30,301 bases of DNA. Origin: a virus. The notes below the pieces were generated by a model. The model saw only the letters and a program-made list of their open reading frames with translations. It was not told the DNA's origin and did not search any database. Numbering within the stretch: the first letter of the stretch is position 1; each line of letters starts with the position of its first letter. The stretch lies in the IMG/VR virus record IMGVR_UViG_3300043410_001853, positions 1-30,301 of that record, one strand, 5' to 3'. Shown piece by piece: positions 1 through 5,066 of this stretch. Made by a program: the position numbers and the translations under genes.

Positions 1-632
1 GTAGTAATCTTCGCACTACGCTTCCGCAGTTCCACGCTGAACCCCGCTTTCCGCAGTTCCAGTACTTCCTCCTTCGTGAGTGGCACCACCGACGCTGCGC
101 GCAGCACTTCCACCATTGCGCGCATTCTCCTCAGTGACGCCTCATCCTTGCGGAACTCCTGCGCTGCTGCAGCGTACGCGAGTGCTTCATTTAGCTTCCG
201 TAGTTTCCGTGCGACGGAGGAGCCGTGTGCGGTCCGCAGTTTCTTCCGCTCTTCAGTGTACAGTGTGACTGTCTCCTTCCCTAGTGCGGTGGAACGCCAG
301 CCAGTGGTGACTACACCCGTGAAGTGATGTCGCACCTTTACAGGCACGATGTATCCTCCATCCATGAGCTGTCCACACGCAGTCTGCTCCCGATCAGAAA
401 GCTCCGTATCCACGAGTATCATCCTGCGTGTGGCTTCCGCATTCACCACCTTCCGCATCAGTCGCAGGAGTGACACTTCCAGTCCCACCTTCGATGCTGC
501 GAGCTTCTCCAAGCTGTAGTAGTCGTTCTGCTTCTCCTTCCTTCGCACCTTGTACTCCTCACTCGTGTAGTCACGAGGACGGCCACGCGCGGGGCGGTTG
601 TTCACCGCGTTACTGCTATCTGCGTTGCTCAT
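1..632 (-). CDS. Basic hypothetical phage protein, 5' part only (runs off left edge)
   Basis: An open leftward frame of 210 codons begins at the ATG at 632-630 and has no stop before the window edge. The start overlaps the stop of the upstream gene as ATGA (632-629), and AGGA lies about 11 bases upstream, so translation is probably coupled. The N-terminus is polar, then Arg/Pro/Gly-rich (NRPARGRPRDY near residues 12-22, reminiscent of an AT-hook). A long stretch rich in Lys, Arg and Glu follows (around KVRRKEKQNDYYSLEKL and ERKKLRTAHGSSVARKLRK). The overall basic character and predicted helices would suit a nucleic-acid-binding protein, but I recognise no family. The function is unknown; the existence of the gene is well supported by the long open frame and the coupled start. 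Confidence 0.75.
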   Translation of the reverse strand, partial: MSNADSSNAVNNRPARGRPRDYTSEEYKVRRKEKQNDYYSLEKLAASKVGLEVSLLRLMRKVVNAEATRRMILVDTELSDREQTACGQLMDGGYIVPVKVRHHFTGVVTTGWRSTALGKETVTLYTEERKKLRTAHGSSVARKLRKLNEALAYAAAAQEFRKDEASLRRMRAMVEVLRAASVVPLTKEEVLELRKAGFSVELRKRSAKIT

Positions 633-844
633 TCTTCGATGTATCCTGCTAGAGTGCTGCACCATTGCATAGACGCTTCATCGTACTGCACGAGCAGCAC
701 GTGTGCGCTACTCTGCATGCTGCTTGTGAGAATTGCCTGTGCGTTCAGGCGGAGTAGATGCGATTTCCCTTGCACAGTTGTCAGTGCGGAACCATTCGGC
801 CAGTAGTACCCGCTACGCACACCATCACGATATTCGTCGCTCAT
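629..844 (-). CDS. Hypothetical protein, 71 aa, ends in AGYIEE
   Basis: A small acidic protein read leftward. Its ATG (844-842) overlaps the stop of the preceding gene as ATGA, with GGAGG eight bases upstream, and its own TGA overlaps the next start in the same way. The N-terminal stretch DEYRDGVRSGYYWP resembles DEYHDADRAGYFQP in the 113-residue protein at 1248-1589, so the two are probably distant paralogues. The C-terminus AGYIEE is shared with the 86-residue protein at 1888-2148. There is no membrane segment and no known domain that I recognise. The position in a chain of coupled small genes is typical of phage early or middle accessory genes; function unknown. Confidence 0.7.
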   Translation of the reverse strand: MSDEYRDGVRSGYYWPNGSALTTVQGKSHLLRLNAQAILTSSMQSSAHVLLVQYDEASMQWCSTLAGYIEE

Positions 845-1251
845 CTTTCCGGTCCTCCGAAGTCGTTGAAATCGTAGTGCTTCCGCTGTCCTGCGTTCTG
901 CAAGTCACGTTCCAGGTGATACCTCGCCGCTGCTACGAGCGCTTGCACGTTCGCAGGACTGCGTAACACGCGGCGATCAACGAGATACTCCGCTACCAGC
1001 AGGTGCGAGAACGTGATGATACGTTCCTCGCCGAACACTTCTCGCACGAATGTGGCGTACTTCAGTGCGAACACTGCGGTCTCTCGTGTGGCTGCGTGCA
1101 ACGGGAACTGCGTCATGACCCATCGCTGATCCGCTGTCAGTTCATCGAATGCTTTCCAGCGTTGGAGATCAGTGATGTTGTGATACGGAGTGTCTCGTAC
1201 TGCGTTGTCACTCCATTCCTGCACTAGCGCGGTCAGTCGCTCGCTCATCAT
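841..1251 (-). CDS. Hypothetical protein, 136 aa
   Basis: A leftward gene whose ATG (1251-1249) forms an ATGA overlap with the upstream stop; a second ATG follows at once. GGGAGG lies about eight bases before the first ATG, which favours that start. The protein looks mostly helical and soluble (MSERLTALVQEWSDNAV at the start, ANVQALVAAARYHLERDL near the end) and finishes in GGPER. I recognise no family or catalytic motif. It sits between two genes whose products share an N-terminal DEYxDxxRxGY motif but does not share that motif itself. Function unknown. Confidence 0.7.
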   Translation of the reverse strand: MMSERLTALVQEWSDNAVRDTPYHNITDLQRWKAFDELTADQRWVMTQFPLHAATRETAVFALKYATFVREVFGEERIITFSHLLVAEYLVDRRVLRSPANVQALVAAARYHLERDLQNAGQRKHYDFNDFGGPER

Positions 1252-1589
1252 TCTTCGATCCTCCCGATAGTGTAGTACACCCGCGCATGGAACATGTCAC
1301 GCACGAGGCGCACAGTCTTCCGTGTGTAGTCCGCAGAGCCGAACAACGGAGTGAGTGCGTTGCTCGCAGGGAATAGTGCGGATGACGTGTGTCCGTTCTC
1401 GCGCATGTCTTCCAGCTGCGTGTACGCGTGGACAGTGTAGCGCGAAGGCGGGAATATGCTCACACACGCTGTGTCAGGCTGGAAGTATCCAGCGCGGTCA
1501 GCATCGTGGTACTCGTCGCCACTCCACTCATCGTTCTGCAACGTCACGTCGATTGTTCGCACGGACTTCTCTTCTGGGCTGTAGGACAT
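1248..1589 (-). CDS. Hypothetical protein, 113 aa, DEYxD motif, ends in IGRIEE
   Basis: The start ATG at 1589-1587 is preceded by AAGGAAGT at good spacing and lies only 5 bases after the previous gene's stop. DEYHDADRAGYFQP in the first third matches DEYRDGVRSGYYWP of the 71-residue product two genes downstream, which suggests an old duplication. The C-terminus YYTIGRIEE belongs to a group of similar endings in this cluster (AGYIEE twice). The DNA coding this end, ATCGAAGAATGA, also provides the overlapping start of the next gene. No enzyme motif or membrane segment is visible. Function unknown. Confidence 0.7.
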   Translation of the reverse strand: MSYSPEEKSVRTIDVTLQNDEWSGDEYHDADRAGYFQPDTACVSIFPPSRYTVHAYTQLEDMRENGHTSSALFPASNALTPLFGSADYTRKTVRLVRDMFHARVYYTIGRIEE

Positions 1590-1594
1590 GACTA

Positions 1595-1870
1595 TTACTT
1601 CCTTTCCATTGTGAAGTTGAACGCTGTCACTCGCACCTGCGTATTACGCTTGAACAGTCCGTCGTTGAATACGACGTTGTCAGCAGGCTTGAGCGCTATC
1701 CAGTAGTTATCTGCATCCTCCTCACCAGTGGTGGAGAGACGTGACATGGTGCCGATCGTACCCGCTTCCAGCTTGAACATGGCTACGAGGCAGTTAGTCT
1801 TCGCGTGGCGGAGTGTGACTGTGTCGTTGGACTCGTCCACACTGAGGTAGCAGGGAATACGTTTGTTCAT
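1595..1870 (-). CDS. Hypothetical protein, 91 aa
   Basis: The ATG at 1870-1868 is preceded by GGAGA about eight bases upstream and lies 17 bases after the stop of the 86-residue gene. The sequence (NKRIPCYLSVDESNDTVTL at the start, NTQVRVTAFNFTMERK at the end) alternates hydrophobic and polar residues, as in a small beta-rich protein. It has two cysteines and no transmembrane stretch. I recognise no family. The tight spacing to both neighbours places it in the same leftward operon. Confidence 0.65.
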   Translation of the reverse strand: MNKRIPCYLSVDESNDTVTLRHAKTNCLVAMFKLEAGTIGTMSRLSTTGEEDADNYWIALKPADNVVFNDGLFKRNTQVRVTAFNFTMERK

Positions 1871-1887
1871 GAGTGTGTTCTCCGTTC

Positions 1888-2148
1888 TTACTCTTCGATG
1901 TAGCCAGCGAGCTGGAACGTCAATTCATGGAGTGTGCCTTCCTTGTCAGTGAACTGCTGACTGAGCCAGATTTCGATACGCGGAAGGGACTGTACGCTGT
2001 GCGCATTGCGCGCGATATAGCTGTATTCGCTCTCCGCATCAACGAGTTGCCAGTCGCCGAATAGATGCCGGAACTGCTCCACGTCGAAGAAGCTATCGAG
2101 CAACATGTCAACGAATTCAGTTTCTGTGATCGCTGTCTGTGTGGTCAT
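1888..2148 (-). CDS. Hypothetical acidic protein, 86 aa, ends in LAGYIEE
   Basis: The frame is open upstream to 2379, but the ATG at 2148-2146 is the better start: AGGAG lies nine to ten bases before it, the protein from there (MTTQTAITETEFVDML) looks native, and the upstream part reads like untranslated sequence. The product is acidic, with a helical N-terminal half (EFVDMLLDSFFDVEQFRHLF) and a C-terminus TFQLAGYIEE matching the 71-residue protein. It is probably the first gene of the leftward cluster that runs to the left edge, because a 291-base gap with a promoter-like sequence precedes it. Function unknown. Confidence 0.65.
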   Translation of the reverse strand: MTTQTAITETEFVDMLLDSFFDVEQFRHLFGDWQLVDAESEYSYIARNAHSVQSLPRIEIWLSQQFTDKEGTLHELTFQLAGYIEE

Positions 2149-2187
2149 GATTGTGGTACTCCTGTTTCTGTTACTGCACTGCACTGT

Positions 2188-2215
2188 AGTATAACCATGC
2201 TGCAGCGTTCCGCAA
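2188..2215 (-). promoter_or_regulatory. Possible sigma70-type promoter, leftward
   Basis: On the minus strand TTGCGG (2215-2210) and TATACT (2193-2188) are separated by 16 bases. The -10 matches TATAAT in five of six positions; the -35 keeps only the TTG core. Transcription would start near 2181, about 30 bases before the ATG at 2148, and could serve the cluster running to the left edge. The 291-base gap (2149-2439) otherwise holds a weak GTAGC/GCTAC inverted repeat (2362-2376) and one copy of a 14-bp repeat. Confidence 0.35.
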
Positions 2216-2281
2216 GCGGAGTGTTGAGTTGCTGGCAGCATGGGTATTCCACGCGTGGCTGTGGTTTCGCAGACTTGGACA

Positions 2282-2295
2282 CTGATTAGTTGAGG
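2282..2295. repeat. 14-bp intergenic repeat, copy 1
   Basis: CTGATTAGTTGAGG occurs here and again, identical, at 2760-2773. The match continues as GAC(A/G)CTGATTAGTTGAGG if one mismatch is allowed. Both copies lie in gaps between leftward genes, within about 150 bases of the next start codon. Confidence 0.6.
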
Positions 2296-2439
2296 AGTGT
2301 ATGTGTGAGCAGCGAGGGAATGTGCCGGATGTTCGGACAGGCTGAACGCGGAAACACCGCAGTAGCGTTGTGCTACCACGGCGCTTCTGTTCTGCGTGCG
2401 TGTGAGTGTGTGGGTGATCGAAGCACGGGCGACTGTCTG

Positions 2440-2736
2440 TTAGTGTGAATACAGGCTGCGTCCACGTGCGCGCAAGTCTTCTTCGATCTTCCACGTCGCA
2501 TCCGCCACGTATTGTGGTAGCAGCTTCATGGTGTAGTCGTAGCTGAAGTCGTGGCCGCGCATGAGACGCTGGAAGCTGATGTAGTCGTCTGCCGCGACGA
2601 TGCACGTGTGGCAGTAGCGCTTCTCATCCTTTTCGAGGATCTCATTGGCAGGAAGCAGCGCGCGAACATCTTCGAGCATCACCGTACTGGAGAAGCGGAT
2701 GATGTAGTATTTCGTAAGCGTGGAAGCGTGGCTCAT
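2440..2736 (-). CDS. Hypothetical protein, 98 aa
   Basis: The ATG at 2736-2734 is preceded by AGGA eight bases upstream. The protein starts MSHASTLTKYYIIRFSS, alternates beta-like and helical stretches, and contains two cysteines spaced CHTC (near residue 43), which is too little to call a zinc site. It has no transmembrane helix. It stands alone between two gaps (2149-2439 and 2737-2910) that share a 14-bp repeat, so it may be transcribed separately from the downstream cluster. No family recognised; function unknown. Confidence 0.65.
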   Translation of the reverse strand: MSHASTLTKYYIIRFSSTVMLEDVRALLPANEILEKDEKRYCHTCIVAADDYISFQRLMRGHDFSYDYTMKLLPQYVADATWKIEEDLRARGRSLYSH

Positions 2737-2759
2737 GTGTGTGTTCCTATTCTTCGACG

Positions 2760-2773
2760 CTGATTAGTTGAGG
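2760..2773. repeat. 14-bp intergenic repeat, copy 2
   Basis: An exact second copy of CTGATTAGTTGAGG, 478 bases from the first. On the minus strand it lies just upstream of the 98-residue gene. Read in one frame, both copies would encode PQLISV, and here that frame continues as a short stretch ending VEE-stop just before the gene. This could be a decayed coding end or a regulatory element. Confidence 0.6.
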
Positions 2774-2813
2774 TGGACGTGAAAGCGGGGGCGGGCCAGC
2801 TGGGCGTGGTTCG

Positions 2814-2826
2814 GCGCTGGAAGCGC
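2814..2826. repeat. Small inverted repeat in 2737-2910 gap
   Basis: GCGCT-GGA-AGCGC forms a perfect 5-bp stem with a three-base loop. It lies between the leftward 230-residue and 98-residue genes, near two other short palindromes (CCAGCTGG at 2796-2803 and AGCATGCT at 2831-2838). Confidence 0.4.
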
Positions 2827-2871
2827 GTGTAGCATGCTGGCAGTGGCTGGATCATGCGAGCGTGGGAGAGT

Positions 2872-2905
2872 GGAACGGGATGCTGCCATCCCGCCCCACC
2901 GTTCC
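2872..2905 (-). terminator. Bulged hairpin after the 230-aa gene (terminator-like, no U-run)
   Basis: Directly downstream of the leftward gene ending at 2911, the RNA can fold CGGGATG with CATCCCG (2893-2887 with 2882-2876, loop GCAG). The stem extends as GGAA/TTCC across an 8-base bulge, giving about 11 pairs. An alternative outer pairing GGAACGG/CCGTTCC is also possible. No uridine run follows, so it is not a classical intrinsic terminator; it may slow transcription or protect the RNA end. Confidence 0.4.
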
Positions 2906-2910
2906 GCGTG

Positions 2911-3603
2911 CTAGACGATGGAAATGGACAGGTCTGACTCTTTCGCCAGTTCTGCGAGGTGCTTGTCCAGTTTCCGCAGCATGATCGCGCGCACGTTGTT
3001 ATCGTCTGCCAGCATGACCACGGCACGCAGGTTCTTCGCGTCCGCTTCCTTCAGATTGACAGTCTGGCCTGCCAGCTTCTTCGCCAGATTGCGATACTCG
3101 CTCACGTGCTTTTCCAGCGTGACAGCGTTGATTGACGGCACCTTGGCGCGGATGGTGTCCCGCAGAGGATCAGCCGCATGGACTCCGAACCACGCCTCGA
3201 TCGTCTCGCCATCCAGCCGACCAGTGCTGTTCTTGCCCGTGTAGAAGTAGGCCAGCACGAACGGCACTGCCAGCATGTCCGGGTCTACGAAGATGTCAGC
3301 GGTTGTCGTCATGCTGGACCCGTTCAACGCGTCATTCACGATGCTGCGAATGATCGTGTCCTGCGTGTCGTTGAACGTGGAGCGCAGCATGAAGGTGGCG
3401 TGCTCATTCTCAGGCACGATCAGGTCCAAGCTGTTATCGGGGATGGCCACCACGACGGCGGGACGGTCTGCGTCCACCTTGGTTTCATCCTTCTTGGTCT
3501 TGAACCGGATGATGGCAAGGCGGTGACCAGCAGGGCAACGGTCAGCGGATGTCTTATTCCACACGTTCACCTTGTATGGATCGTAGGATGCGAGGATGGA
3601 CAT
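2911..3603 (-). CDS. Hypothetical phage protein, 230 aa
   Basis: The frame is open to 3675, but the ATG at 3603-3601 has AGGAG seven bases upstream and gives a natural N-terminus (MSILASYDPYKVNVWNKT). The product is soluble. The central part (PDMLAVPFVLAYFYTGKN) is hydrophobic but short, and the C-terminal third (LEKHVSEYRNLAKKLAGQTVNLKEADAKNL onward) is strongly helical and may be a coiled coil. It is the largest complete leftward gene here and is flanked on both sides by hairpins. I recognise no enzyme motif. Being second from the divergent control region, it is probably expressed early and strongly; the function is unknown. Confidence 0.75.
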   Translation of the reverse strand: MSILASYDPYKVNVWNKTSADRCPAGHRLAIIRFKTKKDETKVDADRPAVVVAIPDNSLDLIVPENEHATFMLRSTFNDTQDTIIRSIVNDALNGSSMTTTADIFVDPDMLAVPFVLAYFYTGKNSTGRLDGETIEAWFGVHAADPLRDTIRAKVPSINAVTLEKHVSEYRNLAKKLAGQTVNLKEADAKNLRAVVMLADDNNVRAIMLRKLDKHLAELAKESDLSISIV

Positions 3604-3631
3604 AGGTAGGCTCCTGTTACTGGTCTGTGAT

Positions 3632-3649
3632 CCTAGCAGGCTTGCTAGG
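3632..3649. promoter_or_regulatory. Perfect 7-bp inverted repeat between two leftward genes
   Basis: CCTAGCA-GGCT-TGCTAGG is a perfect stem of seven pairs with a four-base loop, in the 95-base gap between the 91-residue and 230-residue genes, about 30 bases before the ATG at 3603. It could be an operator, a processing hairpin or a weak attenuator. No uridine run follows on the minus strand. Confidence 0.45.
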
Positions 3650-3698
3650 CGTATGCAGCATGACTGAGTGACCACGCTGCAAACGTCTAGGAAGCGGT

Positions 3699-3974
3699 CT
3701 AGCGGCTGGCAAACGCTACAGCGTTGGCGAGATTGCTAGCTACGGTCAGCCGCATACGATGGATACGCTTGCGTTCCGCACCAGTGAATGCCGTACGGCC
3801 ATCTTCCAGCGCGCGGAAGTAGGTGTCAGCAATGCACTCGGTAGGATAGCCCGTGTTCAGCAGGCACTCATACATGCGGTATCCATCGTACAGGCTACGC
3901 GCCATAGCAGCGCGACCAGCGGCTGCCCAGTCAGCCCGATAGCACGTGCCGTAAACTCCGCTTGTCATGTCCAT
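3699..3974 (-). CDS. Hypothetical protein, 91 aa, first leftward gene from the control region
   Basis: Longer frames extend into the repeat region, but the ATG at 3974-3972 has AAGGAAGG about six bases upstream and yields a sensible protein (MDMTSGVYGTCYRADW). The product is helical and rich in Ala, Arg and Tyr (AAGRAAMARSLYDGYRMYECL and TGAERKRIHRMRLTVASNLANAVAFASR), basic towards the C-terminus, with no membrane segment. As the promoter-proximal gene on the left side of the divergent region it is likely among the first transcribed, a typical place for host-takeover proteins. That role is inference; no family is recognised. Confidence 0.7.
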   Translation of the reverse strand: MDMTSGVYGTCYRADWAAAGRAAMARSLYDGYRMYECLLNTGYPTECIADTYFRALEDGRTAFTGAERKRIHRMRLTVASNLANAVAFASR

Positions 3975-4016
3975 CTCTCTGCCTTCCTTCCTGCGTGTGT
4001 GTCTGTCCTGTCGGCT

Positions 4017-4045
4017 ACGTTGATCGTCTCGTTCGATCTTGTCAA
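4017..4045 (-). promoter_or_regulatory. Possible leftward promoter with perfect -35 hexamer
   Basis: On the minus strand, CTTGACA appears with TTGACA at 4045-4040, a perfect -35 hexamer. The sequence 17 bases further on (CAACGT, 4022-4017) is a poor -10, so either an activator assists or the promoter belongs to another sigma class. It would drive the leftward genes beginning at 3974. Confidence 0.3.
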
Positions 4046-4069
4046 GCCCCCCCCTCTGACCAGGGTGCA

Positions 4070-4089
4070 CCATTCCGCATCCGTAACGA
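4070..4089 (+). repeat. 20-bp control-region repeat, copy 1
   Basis: CCATTCCGCATCCGTAACGA. Copy 2 at 4118-4137 differs by a single base, and the starts are 48 bases apart. Confidence 0.75.
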
Positions 4090-4117
4090 TACGGTCCCGA
4101 AACGGTTTCAGATGTAA

Positions 4118-4137
4118 CCATTCCGCATCCGCAACGA
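4118..4137 (+). repeat. 20-bp control-region repeat, copy 2
   Basis: CCATTCCGCATCCGCAACGA, 19 of 20 identical to copy 1. It lies immediately before the first TGTATATACA palindrome. Confidence 0.75.
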
Positions 4138-4141
4138 CTAC

Positions 4142-4155
4142 GCTGTATATACACG
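4142..4155. promoter_or_regulatory. Palindromic control element GCTGTATATACACG, copy 1
   Basis: The core TGTATATACA is a perfect 10-bp palindrome. The full 14 bases recur at 4196-4209 and 4238-4251. This could be a dimeric repressor operator or, since the core contains TGTATA, a -10 element for a phage sigma factor. Confidence 0.7.
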
Positions 4156-4167
4156 CCGTAACTACCG

Positions 4168-4183
4168 TTGCGTATACGGAATG
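4168..4183 (-). repeat. Inverted third copy of the CATTCCGCATCCG repeat
   Basis: On the minus strand this reads CATTCCGTATACGCAA, 14 of 16 identical to CATTCCGCATCCGCAA of copy 2. It lies between the first and second TGTATATACA elements and faces the other two copies. Confidence 0.55.
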
Positions 4184-4195
4184 ACGTACGGACGG

Positions 4196-4209
4196 GCTGT
4201 ATATACACG
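4196..4209. promoter_or_regulatory. Palindromic control element GCTGTATATACACG, copy 2
   Basis: Identical 14-base copy, 54 bases from copy 1. Confidence 0.7.
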
Positions 4210-4237
4210 GGTAGACGCAGCATGACCGGACAGACAG

Positions 4238-4251
4238 GCTGTATATACACG
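4238..4251. promoter_or_regulatory. Palindromic control element GCTGTATATACACG, copy 3
   Basis: Identical 14-base copy, 42 bases from copy 2. It is flanked by two exact copies of GGACAGACA (4228-4236 and 4257-4265). Confidence 0.7.
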
Positions 4252-4286
4252 CGTCAGGACAGACAATCCGCGCATACATTCGTCAT

Positions 4287-4310
4287 ACCGACAATCATAG
4301 GTGTGCGAAC
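4287..4310 (+). repeat. 24-bp near-direct repeat, copy 1
   Basis: Begins ACCGACA and ends with GTGTGC plus GAAC. It matches 21 of 24 bases of the copy at 4320-4343; the 33-base period would place both copies on about the same face of the helix. Confidence 0.6.
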
Positions 4311-4319
4311 AGTCTGGAA

Positions 4320-4343
4320 ACCGACATTCATACGTGTGCCAAC
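4320..4343 (+). repeat. 24-bp near-direct repeat, copy 2
   Basis: Begins ACCGACA and ends with GTGTGC plus CAAC, with three mismatches to copy 1. It is the element nearest the rightward operon, followed by the G6 tract and the AT-rich stretch. Confidence 0.6.
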
Positions 4344-4394
4344 GACCGCCTAGGGGGGTGGAAGCCTTTTTAACCTGGGGCCTGGAGACTATCC

Positions 4395-4432
4395 TTTACC
4401 ATCCTCCCTAAAATCCTAAAAAATTTCATACA
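4395..4432 (+). promoter_or_regulatory. AT-rich stretch, possible rightward late promoter
   Basis: TTTACC followed by CCTAAAATCCTAAAAAATTTCATA forms the only clearly AT-rich segment of the control region, about 150-180 bases before the first rightward gene. The short unit CCTAAAA is repeated in tandem (4407-4413 and 4415-4421). No convincing -35/-10 pair can be assigned, so the promoter call rests on composition and position only. Confidence 0.25.
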
Positions 4433-4578
4433 TCCAACTAACAACACGTGTGTACGAGTGTGCGGAAGAAGGAGTAGCGGGAATTCGTGGGTGACAATGG
4501 GAATGGGGGGAGTATCGTAGGAGGTGGAAGAAGTGAGGCGCGCAACGGATGGGTGCGTGTGTGGAAGGAGTGGCTGGA

Positions 4579-5016
4579 ATGCGTGGTGTGCGGAAGATCG
4601 TGGGAGCGAGTGTGGCACTGGCGCTGGGTGTGGCACTGGCTGCGAGCGTGGGTGTGAGCCGGAGTGTCGCGCAGGGGCAGGCAACGGGCGTGTTCGCAAC
4701 GGGGCTGGTCACAGTGGGTGCGACAGCAACGGATGTGTTCGCTGCGACTCCGAGTGGTGGAGCGACGAGGTATCGGATAAGGGTGCTGAACACGGACTTC
4801 GTGACGCCGAGTGGTGGGAACGGGTATGTGGTGTGGTGTCGCTGGGGAACTGCTGCAGGAGCGGCTGCATCCGTGCGTGGGACGGGTTCGTTTCCGGTGT
4901 TTCCTGGAGGCGGATTTGACGACTCGACGAACGGAGTCTCGCAGCAGGCGCTGAACTGCATCGGTGAGACGAGTGGCGCGAAGCTGTATTACGAGACGTA
5001 CACGGGTGGCATCTGA
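4579..5016 (+). CDS. Secreted protein 1: signal peptide plus small beta-rich domain, 145 aa
   Basis: The frame also contains an ATG at 4549, but the ATG at 4579 has AAGGAG eight bases upstream and starts directly with a classic Sec signal peptide: MRGVRKIV, a hydrophobic core of Ala, Val and Leu to about residue 27, and a likely signal-peptidase I site SVA|QG after residue 31. The mature part is Gly/Thr/Val-rich and beta-like, with two cysteines (WCRWG and LNCIG) that could form a disulphide in the periplasm. PVFPGGGFDD resembles turns common in phage beta-sandwich structural domains, but I cannot name a family. It is the first gene of the rightward late operon. Its destination (periplasm, outer membrane or virion) is unknown. 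Confidence 0.75.
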   Translation: MRGVRKIVGASVALALGVALAASVGVSRSVAQGQATGVFATGLVTVGATATDVFAATPSGGATRYRIRVLNTDFVTPSGGNGYVVWCRWGTAAGAAASVRGTGSFPVFPGGGFDDSTNGVSQQALNCIGETSGAKLYYETYTGGI

Positions 5017-5029
5017 GAGTGCAGCACTC
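5017..5029. repeat. Small perfect palindrome between two secreted-protein genes
   Basis: GAGTGC-A-GCACTC follows immediately after the stop codon at 5014-5016. In RNA it would give a 5-bp stem with loop CAG, perhaps a weak spacer or processing hairpin. Confidence 0.4.
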
Positions 5030-5066
5030 GAAGCTGGGCGCGCACGCAATGGAAGGAGAGTGGAGC

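Larger units (their letters stand above)
3975..4578. promoter_or_regulatory. Divergent control region between leftward and rightward operons
   Basis: Over 600 bases with no supported gene, between the start of the leftward 91-residue gene and the start of the rightward secreted-protein gene. It holds several families of short repeats (listed separately), a C8 tract (4047-4054), a G6 tract (4353-4358) and an AT-rich stretch (about 4395-4432) that stands out in GC-rich DNA. Frames crossing it translate into repetitive, unnatural sequence. It must contain promoters for both directions and is probably the main transcription switch of this part of the genome; an origin function cannot be excluded. 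Confidence 0.8.

Noticed and set aside
3965-4279. Leftward frames running through the repeat region upstream of the 91-residue gene
   Set aside because: They translate the palindromic repeats into repeated YIQPV/CIYS text; the ATG at 3974 with AAGGAAGG is the proper start.
4040-4343. Possible CRISPR array from the regularly spaced repeats
   Set aside because: The repeats belong to different families, have only two or three copies, are 14-24 bases long with unequal spacing, and no cas genes are present.
4488-4660. Short Trp-rich GTG frame in the control region and first secreted gene
   Set aside because: The Trp/Arg-rich run follows from repeated GTGTGG and CTGG in another frame; no protein-like pattern.
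4524-4919. Cys/Gly-rich rightward frame with a GGAGG-like sequence near its GTG start
   Set aside because: The product is repetitive Cys-Gly-Arg text that is the off-frame reading of the secreted protein gene; the signal-peptide frame with AAGGAG is much better.
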